NCBI GenBank assembly: GCA_900545315.1
Contig: UQYM01000007.1
Location: 1-64,000, forward strand
Source of the DNA: an uncultured Alistipes sp.
Lineage (GTDB): Bacteria; Bacteroidota; Bacteroidia; Bacteroidales; Rikenellaceae
Length of the DNA: 64,000 nt
Direction of reading: 5' to 3'
Every line of letters begins with the position of its first letter. Position 1 is the stretch's first letter. Position numbers and translations under genes: made by a program. Below are positions 8,516-18,246 of the stretch, in pieces. The notes under the pieces were generated by a model. It was given only the letters and a program-made list of their open reading frames with translations, had not been told where the DNA came from and ran no database searches.

Positions 8516-9187
8516 TTATTGTTGTTTTAATAAATTTTCAACCTGATTGATCATATCGGTTAGTTTGTCCGGTGTATAGCCCACCTCGCATGCCACGATC
8601 TTCCCGTTCTGATCGATGAGAAAGTTGCGGGGTATGGTCATGCTGGCAAACAGTGAATAGATCTCTTTATTGGGATCGAGACCAATCGGGAAGGTGTACC
8701 CCTGGGCTTTGCGAAATGCAGCTACGGTCTCTTTCGTCTCACCGCGAGAGATGGGCAGAAAGACAAAATCCTGACCCTGGAAGCGGTCGATAATCTGCGA
8801 CTGTACCTGTTTGAGCTCGGCACGGCAGGGTGGACACCAGGTTGCCCAAAAGTTGACCCAGACCACTTTGCCACGCAAAGAGTCCATGCAGATCTTGCTG
8901 CCATCGAACATCTCTACGGTGAACGATGGGACCTGATCACCAACTTGGACCCGCAGCAAAGTATCTTGCGAAGCTGTCGCTTGAACTTCTTTGCTAGTCT
9001 GTTGAGTATTGGTCGTTGCGACAGTTTGCAAGGCAGAGCTAACACCAGCCGCTTCGGAGCGGATTGTGGTTGTTTTTGTCCCGGTAGTAGTTTGCCGGAT
9101 CTCAGCCTGTGTGTTAACCGCGTTAACAGCTGCAACCATCAGCAGTGCACTCGCAAAACGCAATATATTGGACGTAGAACGTTTCAT
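8516..9187 (-). CDS. TlpA-like periplasmic thioredoxin
   Basis: The 223-residue protein has an N-terminal signal sequence (MKRSTSNILRFASALLMVAA). A Thr/Gln/Ala-rich spacer to about residue 80 and a thioredoxin domain of the AhpC-TSA/TlpA type follow. The active site is WATWCPPCRAEL, a classic WCxxC. It should act outside the cytoplasm as a thiol-disulfide oxidoreductase for exported proteins. It sits between pyrH and frr on the same strand, which interrupts the common pyrH-frr pair. The low-complexity spacer is unusual but is probably only a linker. Confidence 0.88.
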   Translation of the reverse strand: MKRSTSNILRFASALLMVAAVNAVNTQAEIRQTTTGTKTTTIRSEAAGVSSALQTVATTNTQQTSKEVQATASQDTLLRVQVGDQVPSFTVEMFDGSKICMDSLRGKVVWVNFWATWCPPCRAELKQVQSQIIDRFQGQDFVFLPISRGETKETVAAFRKAQGYTFPIGLDPNKEIYSLFASMTIPRNFLIDQNGKIVACEVGYTPDKLTDMINQVENLLKQQ

Positions 9188-9467
9188 GGTTATTTGTAGT
9201 TGAACCGTCGCGGAACAGAGTATCCATTTGCGATTTCCCTATCCGAAACGACTGCATTTGTTTGGTATCTCTTCTTGGGGTGTCTCTTGGCGTAATGAAG
9301 AGAGGCCCGTATGGGACAACATTTTTATTGTGAGGTACACAATGTTTGGGCCTTGCTAGTATCCCTTTGAGGGGGCAACCGATCGTAACGTCGTGTCCTG
9401 TTAGTAGGGGCTTTGGGCCGGGAATGTCGTTGTGCCGTCTTTGAGGTCAGGTAGCCGTGGAACGGAA

Positions 9468-10181
9468 TTACCCGTTTTTGACCACAGTACCAATGGGCTC
9501 TCCGTTGATAACCTTGCTCAAATTGCCAGGAGTATCCATATCGAAGACCACGATCGGCAAATTGTTCTCCTTACACATCGTGAAGGCGGTCAGATCCATC
9601 ACCTTCAATTTGCGATCGTACACCTCGTCGAAGGTGATCTCGCTAAACTTGGTGGCAGTGGGATCTTTTTCGGGATCGGCCGTGTAGACACCATCTACCC
9701 GTGTCCCCTTCAACAACACTTCTGCTTCGATCTCTACGCCGCGCAGCGCCGATGCGGTATCGGTGGTGAAATAGGGGTTGCCCGTGCCGCCGGCAATGAT
9801 CACAACATAACCGTCTGCCATCAGCTCCAGTGCTTTGCTCTTCGAGTAGAGTTCGCCGACAGGCTCCATCCGAATCGAGGTGAGTACCTTGGCCTTGGCC
9901 CCTTCACTCTCGAGCGCCGTTTGAAGAGCCAACGAGTTGATCACTGTTGCCAGCATCCCCATCTGGTCCCCCTTTACGCGGTCAAAACCCTTCTTGACTC
10001 CGCTCAAACCACGGAAAATATTACCTCCTCCGATGACGATACCTACTTGTACACCGCTATCAACAGCCGTCTTGATCTGTTCGGCGTAGCTGTTCAAAAC
10101 GGTGGTGTCGAGTCCATATTTCTGTGCTCCCATCAGCGATTCTCCGCTGAGCTTGAGCAATACCCGTTTGTATATTGACAT
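9468..10181 (-). CDS. pyrH: UMP kinase
   Basis: The enzyme phosphorylates UMP to UDP with ATP in pyrimidine synthesis. Its amino-acid-kinase-fold motifs are clear: LLKLSGESLMG at the N-terminus, IVIGGGNIFRG, GGTGNPYFTTDTASALR and LKGTRVDGVYTADPEKDP. The length of 237 residues is normal. The TlpA-like gene and frr follow on the same strand, with a 280-bp gap after pyrH in which I see no gene. A weak TAATTTTA element lies just upstream of the start near 10188-10195. Confidence 0.97.
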   Translation of the reverse strand: MSIYKRVLLKLSGESLMGAQKYGLDTTVLNSYAEQIKTAVDSGVQVGIVIGGGNIFRGLSGVKKGFDRVKGDQMGMLATVINSLALQTALESEGAKAKVLTSIRMEPVGELYSKSKALELMADGYVVIIAGGTGNPYFTTDTASALRGVEIEAEVLLKGTRVDGVYTADPEKDPTATKFSEITFDEVYDRKLKVMDLTAFTMCKENNLPIVVFDMDTPGNLSKVINGEPIGTVVKNG

Positions 10182-10494
10182 TCTTTGTAAAATTAACGTT
10201 TTGGATTTTTAGATCAGTGGACCGCAAGATGCGTACTAAGGGATCGCTGTCCGAGGTACTCTCTCCCTTGTGCCTGAGGGATGGCTGGCAGAACGATTGT
10301 TCACTCCTACCCCTCTTCTCACTTACTCTTCCTCTTCCTCTTTTTTTTCCCTCGTCGTTCCTATGGCCCTCTGTTGCATTGTGCAGCCTAACCTTGTGTA
10401 TCCTCCATTTCGCAAAAGCACCGCTTCCCGCCTGTATCTGTGACTCAGGTGATCTTTGGCTGGGTGACGTAGTATAGCTGCTGGAGCAGAAAGA
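10182..10494. other. Intergenic gap, pyrimidine-rich
   Basis: No gene is supported. A long pyrimidine tract (C/T only for most of 10302-10352) is the main feature; on the coding strand of the flanking genes it is purine-rich. Confidence 0.4.
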
Positions 10495-11349
10495 TTATTG
10501 CTTGTCTTGCATCAGCTGCATCAGCTCATCGAGCTTCGGCGTGAGAATGATCTCGGTACGGCGGTTTTTAGCTCGGTCCTCGGCCGTCTTCCCGGTGGCT
10601 ACCGGCAGAGATTCGCCACGTCCCGCTGCGATGATTCGACTTGGCTCAATGGCTTTGTTCTCGAGCAGCAGACGAACGACCGTCGTAGCCCGTTTGGCAC
10701 TCAGATCGAGATTGTCGCGAAGCTGTCCGTTGGGACGATAGGGAACATCATCGGTGTGTCCTTCGACCATGACGTTGATGTCGGGATTCTGTGCCAACAC
10801 ATCCGACAGGTCACGCACGGCCTGTGCACCCTTGGGGTCAATCTCGAAACTGCCCGAGCGGAAGAGCAACTTGTCCTCCATCGAAACATAGACCTTGCCG
10901 TCTTTGATCGAAATCGACAGTCCTTTGCCATTGAAACCGGTCAGCGCATCAGTAACCTTGCTGCGGATGTTGTTGATTGCCTCTTCGCGGCTGCGCAACA
11001 TCGCCTCCAACTCATTGACCCGGCGCGAACGTTCGTTAAGGGCCATCTGATTCTCCTCCAACTCTTTGAGCATACGGGCCGATTCTGCGGATCCGTCAGC
11101 CAACAACTGTTGGTAACGTTGTTGCAAATCGGAGTAACTCATAAACAGACGAGTCGAGTCGGCAACCAACTGTTGATTAGCGGCCGTCAGCGTATCATTG
11201 CGACGTTCCAAATCGTCGATGCGGTCGTTTGCGGCGCTCAGCTCGCCGTCGAGACGCAACGCCTCGGCCTTCATGGAGTTGAATTTTTTGTTTGAAACGC
11301 AGGAGCATACAACCCCCGCCAACAGCAATAGCAATGCGGCTTTTCTCAT
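10495..11349 (-). CDS. OmpA-family peptidoglycan-binding lipoprotein
   Basis: I chose the ATG at 11349, which gives 284 residues beginning MRKAALLLLLAGVVCSC, a lipoprotein signal with the acylated Cys near residue 17. Residues about 30-130 form a coiled coil rich in Leu, Asp and Arg. The C-terminal OmpA domain has the peptidoglycan-contact motifs VEGHTDDVPY, NLDLSAKRATTVVRLL and KNRRTEIIL. It should tether the outer membrane to the cell wall. A longer reading frame upstream has no signal peptide and would cross the dxs promoter, so it is rejected. It is divergent from dxs. Confidence 0.9.
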   Translation of the reverse strand: MRKAALLLLLAGVVCSCVSNKKFNSMKAEALRLDGELSAANDRIDDLERRNDTLTAANQQLVADSTRLFMSYSDLQQRYQQLLADGSAESARMLKELEENQMALNERSRRVNELEAMLRSREEAINNIRSKVTDALTGFNGKGLSISIKDGKVYVSMEDKLLFRSGSFEIDPKGAQAVRDLSDVLAQNPDINVMVEGHTDDVPYRPNGQLRDNLDLSAKRATTVVRLLLENKAIEPSRIIAAGRGESLPVATGKTAEDRAKNRRTEIILTPKLDELMQLMQDKQ

Positions 11350-11427
11350 CGCGATCGGTTTAAAATGCATATTTGCCACGAAGATACAAAACAATTTATA
11401 ATGTACCAATGTACGTCCAAAAATTAC

Positions 11428-11435
11428 TATCTTTG
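11428..11435 (+). promoter_or_regulatory. dxs -7 element
   Basis: TATCTTTG matches TAnnTTTG and lies 17 bp before the dxs start codon, which implies a very short leader. No strong TTTG is seen at -33. Confidence 0.55.
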
Positions 11436-11452
11436 TTCCCTCTTTCAGACAG

Positions 11453-13360
11453 ATGCCACCTTTTGAGTACAAATATCTCTATCGGATCAACTCGCCGGAA
11501 GACCTGAAAAAATTACAGGTCGACGAGCTGAAGAGCTATTGTGCCGAATTGCGTCACTTTATCATCGGAGAGTTGGCCTCCAATCCGGGACATCTCGGAT
11601 CGAGCCTGGGAGTTGTCGAACTGACAGTAGCTCTGCACTATGTGCTCAATACTCCCGATGACAAATTGGTGTGGGATGTCGGCCATCAGGCTTATGCCCA
11701 CAAGATTATCACCGGTCGTCGCGATAGTTTCTGCACCAACCGCAAGCTAGGCGGGATCAGCGGATTCCCCCGCATGGATGAAAGTCCCTACGATGCGTTT
11801 GGGGTGGGACACTCTTCTACCTCGATCTCGGCAGCATTGGGTATTGCGGTCGCATCCGCTTTGCGGGGCGAAAAGCGTGAAGTGGTGGCCGTCATCGGGG
11901 ACGGTGCCCTGACCGGAGGATTGGCCTTCGAAGGGCTGAACAATGCCGGAGCCTCAAATGCAGATCTGTTGGTGATCCTCAACGATAACCGCATGTCGAT
12001 CGATCCCAATGTGGGGGCGCTGAAGGAGTATCTGCTCAGTATTACCACCTCAAAACGATACAATCAGGTCAAACACCATACGTGGACCCATTTGGAGCGG
12101 TTCCCGAAATTCCGTCGGGCCCTGCAAAAGGTGGGCAACGCCTTCAAAGGCGGGGTGCTTCAACAGAGCAATCTGTTTGAAAGTCTCAATTTCCGATATT
12201 TCGGTCCGGTCGATGGCCATAATGTTGAGGCGTTGGTCCGTGTGTTGAGTGATTTGAAGCATATTCCTGGCCCCAAATTGCTGCACGTGTTGACCGTGAA
12301 AGGCAAGGGCTATCAACCGGCCGAAGAGCATCAACGCACGTGGCATGCCCCCGGACTGTTCAATCCGGAAACCGGGGAGCGAATCGTCAAGGCCAAGCCG
12401 GGTGAGCCGCCCCGTTATCAGGAGGTGTTTGGAGAGACCCTGCTCGAACTGGCCCGTCAGGATGATCGGATTGTCGGCATTACGCCAGCCATGCCAACCG
12501 GCTCGTCACTCAATATCATGATGGAGCAGATGCCCGATCGTTGTTTCGATGTCGGAATCGCCGAAGGGCATGCGGTCACATTTTCTGCCGGATTGGCTGC
12601 CGAAGGAATGGTGCCGTTTTGCAATATCTATTCGTCGTTCATGCAGCGTGCCTACGACAATGTGATTCATGACGTTGCCTTGCAGGGACTGCATGTGGTA
12701 ATGTGTCTGGACCGGGCCGGTCTGGTGGGCGAAGATGGAGCGACACATCACGGGGTATTCGATCTGGCCGGTCTGTTGCCGGTGCCGGGATTAACCATAG
12801 CCTCCCCCTTGAATGAGGTGGAGTTGCGTAACCTGATGTTCACAGCCTTGAAAACGCCCGGACCTTTCGTAATTCGTTATCCTCGGGGTAAGGGGGTGAC
12901 TCCCGATTGGCGTCGCCCGATGGAGTTGCTGCCGATTGGCAAGGGGCAGATCCTGCGCGAAGGAGACGAGATCGCACTTCTGACCCTCGGGCCGGTGGGC
13001 AACGATGCGGCATGGGCGGCCGAACAGATGGCTGCCGAAGGGGTGTCGGTATTGCATGCCGATCTCCGTTTTGCCAAACCGTTGGACGAAGAGTTGCTGC
13101 ATCGAATCGGCCAAACGTTTACGCAGGTGGTTACCGTAGAGGATGGCGTCATTGAAGGTGGCGTTGGTGAAGCAGTGCTGGCCTTCTTCAATGCTCACGG
13201 CTATCCGTGTCGGGTCACCTCACTGGGAATTCAAGACCGTTTCATTCCGCACGGGACCGTCGATCAGCTCAAAGCGATGTGCGGGTATGACCGGCAGGGA
13301 ATTCTGCAGACCCTTCGACAGGTACACAATGCAGCTCACGGACCGAGCACCCAGAATTAA
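11453..13360 (+). CDS. dxs: 1-deoxy-D-xylulose-5-phosphate synthase
   Basis: This thiamine-diphosphate enzyme joins pyruvate and glyceraldehyde 3-phosphate, the first step of the MEP isoprenoid route. The same route is completed by IspH at 33915-34796. The 635-residue length is typical. Motifs include LASNPGHLGSSLGVVELTVA, the TPP-binding GDGALTGGLAFEGLNNA, and the transketolase central domain around FDVGIAEGHAVTFSAGLA. The gene stands alone between the divergent OmpA-like lipoprotein and leuS, with a purine-rich gap after it. Confidence 0.97.
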   Translation: MPPFEYKYLYRINSPEDLKKLQVDELKSYCAELRHFIIGELASNPGHLGSSLGVVELTVALHYVLNTPDDKLVWDVGHQAYAHKIITGRRDSFCTNRKLGGISGFPRMDESPYDAFGVGHSSTSISAALGIAVASALRGEKREVVAVIGDGALTGGLAFEGLNNAGASNADLLVILNDNRMSIDPNVGALKEYLLSITTSKRYNQVKHHTWTHLERFPKFRRALQKVGNAFKGGVLQQSNLFESLNFRYFGPVDGHNVEALVRVLSDLKHIPGPKLLHVLTVKGKGYQPAEEHQRTWHAPGLFNPETGERIVKAKPGEPPRYQEVFGETLLELARQDDRIVGITPAMPTGSSLNIMMEQMPDRCFDVGIAEGHAVTFSAGLAAEGMVPFCNIYSSFMQRAYDNVIHDVALQGLHVVMCLDRAGLVGEDGATHHGVFDLAGLLPVPGLTIASPLNEVELRNLMFTALKTPGPFVIRYPRGKGVTPDWRRPMELLPIGKGQILREGDEIALLTLGPVGNDAAWAAEQMAAEGVSVLHADLRFAKPLDEELLHRIGQTFTQVVTVEDGVIEGGVGEAVLAFFNAHGYPCRVTSLGIQDRFIPHGTVDQLKAMCGYDRQGILQTLRQVHNAAHGPSTQN

Positions 13361-13597
13361 TCTTTTACCTGACCCGGGGCCGAGGCATGAGGGGGGAGAG
13401 AGTAAGGACAGAACCCGAATCAAGAAATCTAGGCCGAGTCGTGGGATAGAGGTAGGCTAAGACACAGCGCCAGGGGGGGGAGCAAGGTTAGGAACGAATA
13501 CTGGGCAGGTAGGCTGGTAGAGAAGAGATAGGAAGTGATGGACCATTGAACATTGTGTGTCTGTTACCGGAGATAGAGATAAAACAAAATCAATAAT

Positions 13598-16354
13598 ATG
13601 GAATACGATTTCAGGGCCATTGAGCAGAAGTGGCAGCGCCGTTGGGCCGAAAGAAAAACCTACAAGGTTGAGGTCGATAAGTATCGGCCGAAATATTATG
13701 TATTGGATATGTTCCCCTATCCTTCGGGAGCGGGTCTGCATGTCGGCCATCCGCTGGGTTACATCGCTTCGGATATCTATTCGCGGTACAAACGTCTCAA
13801 GGGGTTTAACGTCCTGCACCCGATGGGTTACGATGCGTTTGGACTACCGGCTGAGCAGTATGCGATTCAGACCGGTCAGCATCCGGCTGTAACCACCGAG
13901 AAGAACATCAACCGTTACCGGGAGCAGCTCGACAAGATCGGCTTCAGTTTCGATTGGAGTCGTGAGGTGCGCACGTGTGATCCCAAATATTACAAATGGA
14001 CGCAGTGGGCATTTTTGAAGATGTTCGACAGCTATTACAACAACGCTTGTCAGAAGGCCCGCCCGATCGCGGAGCTGGTAGCTGCGTTTGAGCAGAACGG
14101 CACGCAGGGCGTGGATGCAGCCTGTACCCATGAGCTTTCGTTCACAGCCGAGGAGTGGAAGGCGATGAGCGAAGCGGAAAAAGAGGCCACTCTGCAAAAT
14201 TATCGGTTGGCTTTCCGTGCCGATACGTTGGTCAACTGGTGCCCCGGGCTGGGAACTGTATTGGCAAACGATGAGGTAAAAGATGGCCTGTCGGTACGTG
14301 GTGGTTTCCCGGTTGAGCAGAAACAGATGAAGCAGTGGCAGCTGCGGGTTACCGCTTATGCGCAGCGGATGTTGGACGGATTGGATCAACTGGAGTGGAG
14401 TGATTCGCTCAAAGAGATTCAGCGCAACTGGATCGGCCGCAGTGAGGGTGCCCAGCTCTTTTTTGGTCTGAAGGGAACTGACGAGAAATTGGAGGTCTTT
14501 ACCACTCGCCCGGATACCATTTTCGGAGTCACCTTTATGGTGTTGGCTCCAGAACACGAGTTGGTAGAGCAGCTCACCACCCCGGAATATAAGGAGGCGG
14601 TTGAGGCCTACTTGGCCGAAACCAAAAAACGTTCCGAACGGGAACGTATGGCCGACACCAAACGGGTTAGCGGCCAGTTTACCGGAGCCTATGCCATTAA
14701 CCCCTTCAACGGGAAAGAGATTCCGATCTATATCAGTGATTACGTTTTGGCCGGATATGGTACGGGTGCCATTATGGCCGTTCCGGCTCACGATAGCCGT
14801 GACTACGCATTTGCCCGTCATTTCGGTTTGCCGCTCATTCCGGTAGTTGAGGGCGGTGATCTCGAGAAAGAGTCCTACGATGCCAAAGAGGGTCGTTTGA
14901 TTAACTCTGAATTCCTCAATGGTCTGGATGTCAAAGAGGCGATCGTAACCATGTTTGCCGAGATCGAAAAACGGGGATTCGGTAAGAAGAAGATCAATTA
15001 CCGCCTGCGTGATGCAATCTTCAGCCGCCAGCGCTATTGGGGTGAGCCCTTCCCGATCTATTACAAGGACAACATTGCCTATCCGCTGCCGGAGGATAAA
15101 TTGCCGTTGGAGTTGCCGCCGATCGAGAACTTCGGTCCGACTGCAGACGGTGAACCACCATTGGCTCACGCTGTCAATTGGCAAACCGAAGAGGGCTATC
15201 CGCTGGAATTGAGTACCATGCCAGGATTTGCCGGTTCGTCGGCTTACTACCTGCGTTATATGGATCCCCATAACGATGACGCGCTGGTTAGCCGCGAGGC
15301 CGATGAGTATTGGCGCAATGTCGATCTCTATGTGGGTGGTATCGAACACGCAACGGGACACCTGATGTACTCGCGTTTCTGGAATATGTTCCTCTACGAC
15401 CTGGGCTATGTTTGCGAAAGCGAACCCTTCAAGAAGCTGGTGAACCAGGGTATGATTCAGGGACGTTCCAATTTCGTCTATCGTGTTGTGGGAACCAACA
15501 AGTTCGTCTCTTTGGGTCTGAAAAATCAGTACGAGACGCAAGAGATCCACGTCGATGTCAATATCGTGCGCAACGACCTGCTCGACCTGGATGCCTTCCG
15601 GGCTTGGCGTCCGGAGTTTGCCGATGCCGAGTTTATCCTCGAGGATGGCAAATATGTCTGCGGTTGGGCAATCGAGAAAATGTCCAAATCGATGTTCAAT
15701 GTTGTCAATCCCGACAACATCGTGGAAGATTACGGTGCCGATACGCTGCGTATGTACGAGATGTTCCTCGGCCCGCTCGAGCAGAGCAAACCGTGGGATA
15801 CGAACGGTATCGACGGGGTACATAAATTCCTGCGTCGTTTCTGGCGTCTCTTCTACAACCGCGAGGGGGCATTCGTCGTTAGCGATGAGGCTCCGACAGC
15901 GGCTGAACTCAAGAGCCTGCACAAAACGATCAAAAAGGTGGGCGAAGATATCGAGAACTTCTCGTTCAACACTTCGGTCAGTGCCTTTATGATTTGTGTC
16001 AACGAATTGGGCGGCTGCAACAAACGGGCTATCCTCGAACCGCTCGTTGTGTTGATCGCTCCGTTTGCTCCGCATATTGCCGAGGAGTTGTGGGAGAGCC
16101 TGGGTCATACCACATCGGTTTGTGATGCCTCTTTCCCCGAATATGACGAAAAATATCTGGTTGAAGAGAGTATCGAGTATCCGATCTCATTCAACGGCAA
16201 GATGCGCTACAAAAAGGTGCTGCCTGCCGGTTTGACCCCCAAACAGGTCGAAGAGGCGGTGGTATCCGACCCTGCTGCAGCCAAATACCTCGACGGTAAA
16301 ACTCCTAAAAAGGTTATCGTAGTCCCCGGAAAGATTGTCAATGTGGTGATTTAA
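13598..16354 (+). CDS. leuS: Leucyl-tRNA synthetase
   Basis: The enzyme charges tRNA-Leu and edits mischarged products. The class I motifs are present: HIGH as LHVGHPLGY near residue 48 and KMSKS near residue 695 (EKMSKSMFN). The CP1 editing region contains TTRPDTIFGVTF. It is 918 residues long, at the upper end of the family, because of an insertion around residues 150-190 before LVNWCPGLGTVLANDEV. A hairpin terminator follows. Two of its substrate tRNA genes are also in this window, at 45356 and 45508. Confidence 0.97.
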   Translation: MEYDFRAIEQKWQRRWAERKTYKVEVDKYRPKYYVLDMFPYPSGAGLHVGHPLGYIASDIYSRYKRLKGFNVLHPMGYDAFGLPAEQYAIQTGQHPAVTTEKNINRYREQLDKIGFSFDWSREVRTCDPKYYKWTQWAFLKMFDSYYNNACQKARPIAELVAAFEQNGTQGVDAACTHELSFTAEEWKAMSEAEKEATLQNYRLAFRADTLVNWCPGLGTVLANDEVKDGLSVRGGFPVEQKQMKQWQLRVTAYAQRMLDGLDQLEWSDSLKEIQRNWIGRSEGAQLFFGLKGTDEKLEVFTTRPDTIFGVTFMVLAPEHELVEQLTTPEYKEAVEAYLAETKKRSERERMADTKRVSGQFTGAYAINPFNGKEIPIYISDYVLAGYGTGAIMAVPAHDSRDYAFARHFGLPLIPVVEGGDLEKESYDAKEGRLINSEFLNGLDVKEAIVTMFAEIEKRGFGKKKINYRLRDAIFSRQRYWGEPFPIYYKDNIAYPLPEDKLPLELPPIENFGPTADGEPPLAHAVNWQTEEGYPLELSTMPGFAGSSAYYLRYMDPHNDDALVSREADEYWRNVDLYVGGIEHATGHLMYSRFWNMFLYDLGYVCESEPFKKLVNQGMIQGRSNFVYRVVGTNKFVSLGLKNQYETQEIHVDVNIVRNDLLDLDAFRAWRPEFADAEFILEDGKYVCGWAIEKMSKSMFNVVNPDNIVEDYGADTLRMYEMFLGPLEQSKPWDTNGIDGVHKFLRRFWRLFYNREGAFVVSDEAPTAAELKSLHKTIKKVGEDIENFSFNTSVSAFMICVNELGGCNKRAILEPLVVLIAPFAPHIAEELWESLGHTTSVCDASFPEYDEKYLVEESIEYPISFNGKMRYKKVLPAGLTPKQVEEAVVSDPAAAKYLDGKTPKKVIVVPGKIVNVVI

Positions 16355-16378
16355 TCCATTCCGACCATAAATCATAGC

Positions 16379-16409
16379 AAAGGGAGGGAATTGCGCCCTC
16401 CCTTTTTGA
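16379..16409 (+). terminator. leuS terminator
   Basis: AAAGGGAGGG at 16379-16388 pairs with CCCTCCCTTT at 16396-16405 around a 7-nt loop, followed by more T. It lies 25 bp after the leuS stop. Confidence 0.8.
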
Positions 16410-16538
16410 ATTTTTTCTTATCGGTGGACCTGTTTCGGGAATGTTGCCTTCCCTTGTTTCCCCTGCTTCCCTTGTAGAGTGGGGTACGTTAATAGGATTC
16501 GGATGCGGCCATTGAGGCAGTGTGATAAAAAGTTGACG

Positions 16539-17204
16539 ATGGACTATTTGCAGAGTATGGTGGATTTCGTGTTGCACATCGATGTGCATATGACCGAAAT
16601 GGTGGCCCTTTACGGGGTGTGGATCTATGCGATCCTTTTCGTGATCATCTTCTGTGAAACCGGATTGGTGGTGACCCCCTTCCTGCCGGGCGATTCGCTG
16701 CTGTTTATGGCCGGGGCGCTGGCTTCACTGCCGACCAATCCCGTGAATGTACACCTGTTGGTGTTGATGTTGATTGCAGCGGCGGTGTTGGGCGATGCCA
16801 CAAATTATATGATCGGCCGTTTTTTCGGCGAACGGCTGTTCCGCAATCCCAATTCCAAAATCTTTAAACAGAGCTACCTGGACAAAACCCACCATTTCTA
16901 CGACAAACATGGAGGCAAGACCATTATTCTGGCCCGTTTTGTTCCGATCGTACGAACCTTTGCCCCCTTTGTGGCCGGTATGGGACATATGGGGTACCGT
17001 CACTTCCTGTCGTTCAATATTATCGGCAGTGTGGCGTGGGTAGCACTCTTCTCTTATGCCGGTTACCTGTTTGGTGGGCTCGAGGTGGTACAGCACAATC
17101 TGAAATTACTGGTCGTACTGATTATTGTGTTGTCGTTGGTACCGGTCTTTGTTGAGGTGGTGCGCAACAAGCGCAAAGCAATAAAAAACGGGGAGACAAA
17201 GTAA
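16539..17204 (+). CDS. DedA/SNARE-associated family membrane protein
   Basis: The ATG at 16539 (MDYLQSMVDF) gives 221 residues; an upstream ATG adds a non-homologous arginine-rich stretch and was not chosen. The hallmark DedA motifs are GLVVTPFLPGDSLLFMAGAL, the loop YMIGRFFGERLF, and ILARFVPIVRTFAPFVAGMG. About five hydrophobic segments are visible. DedA proteins are inner-membrane proteins implicated in undecaprenyl-phosphate or phospholipid flipping and membrane homeostasis. The exact substrate here is unknown. It is followed by a convergent upp gene. Confidence 0.9.
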   Translation: MDYLQSMVDFVLHIDVHMTEMVALYGVWIYAILFVIIFCETGLVVTPFLPGDSLLFMAGALASLPTNPVNVHLLVLMLIAAAVLGDATNYMIGRFFGERLFRNPNSKIFKQSYLDKTHHFYDKHGGKTIILARFVPIVRTFAPFVAGMGHMGYRHFLSFNIIGSVAWVALFSYAGYLFGGLEVVQHNLKLLVVLIIVLSLVPVFVEVVRNKRKAIKNGETK

Positions 17205-17525
17205 CCCCGTTGTATGGTTGTGGAGATGTGGGCTGGATAAGACCTGCAATACTGCTATGTGGTGCTTAGCAAAGTGCCCCTCCCTCTTGTAAACTCACTC
17301 TGTACGGACGAATGTGAAAATGCCTGCAATCTTTTGTCCCACCATGGCGTCTATCTATCAATCAAGCACGACAAGCTATCCTTCGTTGGAAAGATGATCG
17401 GCAGAAGAGGTGCAGGGCTGCCTCTCCTTTAGAGCGTTTGTCTTGCTTAGATAGGTTGCTTTGTTGGCCATTTGTAGAAGACCGACCGCCGGCAAAATCT
17501 TTGCTCAAAAGTGAAGCCTCCTCAC
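17205..17525. other. Convergent intergenic region dedA / upp
   Basis: A short AACGGGG/CCCCGTT hairpin overlaps the dedA stop (17187-17211). Beyond it I see no gene and no RNA. Confidence 0.35.
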
Positions 17526-18191
17526 TTAAAGTTTCTCGCCGTAGGCCAAATCGCCCGCATCGCCCATGCCCGGTACAATGTAGGATTTTACGGTTGTTTC
17601 GGCATCTACGGAACCACACCAGATGTGGCAGTTGTTGGCCGAAAGATGACTCTTGGTGTACTCAAGCCCCTCTTCGCTGGCAATCACGGTGGCCACATGC
17701 GTAAACTTGGGCATGCCGGCCTTCTCGATCAGGGCGTTGTAGGTCATCACCAACGAAGAACCTGTTGCCAGCATCGGATCGCTGATAATCAACGTCTTGC
17801 CGGTGAGCTCGCAAGCCGAGATGTACTCAACCTTGATGTTGAAGGAGTTGTCTTTCCGATATTTGCGGTAGGCTGAAACAAAAGCATTCTGTGCGTTGTC
17901 GAAGTAGTTCAGGAAGCCCTGATGGAACGGCAAACCCGCACGCAGAATCGTCGCAATCACAATCTCGTCGTCGGGCATCATCACTTCGGCCTCTCCCAGC
18001 GGGGTCTCGATCAACTTCGGTTTATACTCCAGCGTCTTGCTGATCTCGTAGGCCATCACCTCGCCTGCCCGTTCGAGATTGCGCCGAAAGCGCATACTGT
18101 CACCCTGCACGTGGACATCACGCATCTGGGCAATGAACCGGTTCAGCAGCGTATTCTCCCGATCCAGTACCGTTACCATCTGTTCAGCCAT
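17526..18191 (-). CDS. upp: Uracil phosphoribosyltransferase
   Basis: The enzyme salvages uracil to UMP using PRPP. The PRPP-binding loop is clear as ISDPMLATGSSLV, and the uracil-binding end includes YIVPGMGDAGDLAYG. I chose the ATG at 18191 (MAEQMVTVLDREN), which gives 221 residues, close to family length. The open frame extends upstream into hflX, but that part is not homologous. It lies 55 bp after hflX on the same strand and is probably co-transcribed with it. The converging neighbour is a DedA gene. Confidence 0.93.
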   Translation of the reverse strand: MAEQMVTVLDRENTLLNRFIAQMRDVHVQGDSMRFRRNLERAGEVMAYEISKTLEYKPKLIETPLGEAEVMMPDDEIVIATILRAGLPFHQGFLNYFDNAQNAFVSAYRKYRKDNSFNIKVEYISACELTGKTLIISDPMLATGSSLVMTYNALIEKAGMPKFTHVATVIASEEGLEYTKSHLSANNCHIWCGSVDAETTVKSYIVPGMGDAGDLAYGEKL

Positions 18192-18246
18192 GTTCCGTAA
18201 ATTTGAGTTGTTGTTATTCGGTTTGTAGTCATTCCGGAACCCGGAA

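Noticed and set aside
13844..16108. A 754-codon frame antisense to leuS
   Set aside because: It lies entirely within leuS on the other strand; leuS has full motifs, so this is a shadow caused by codon bias.
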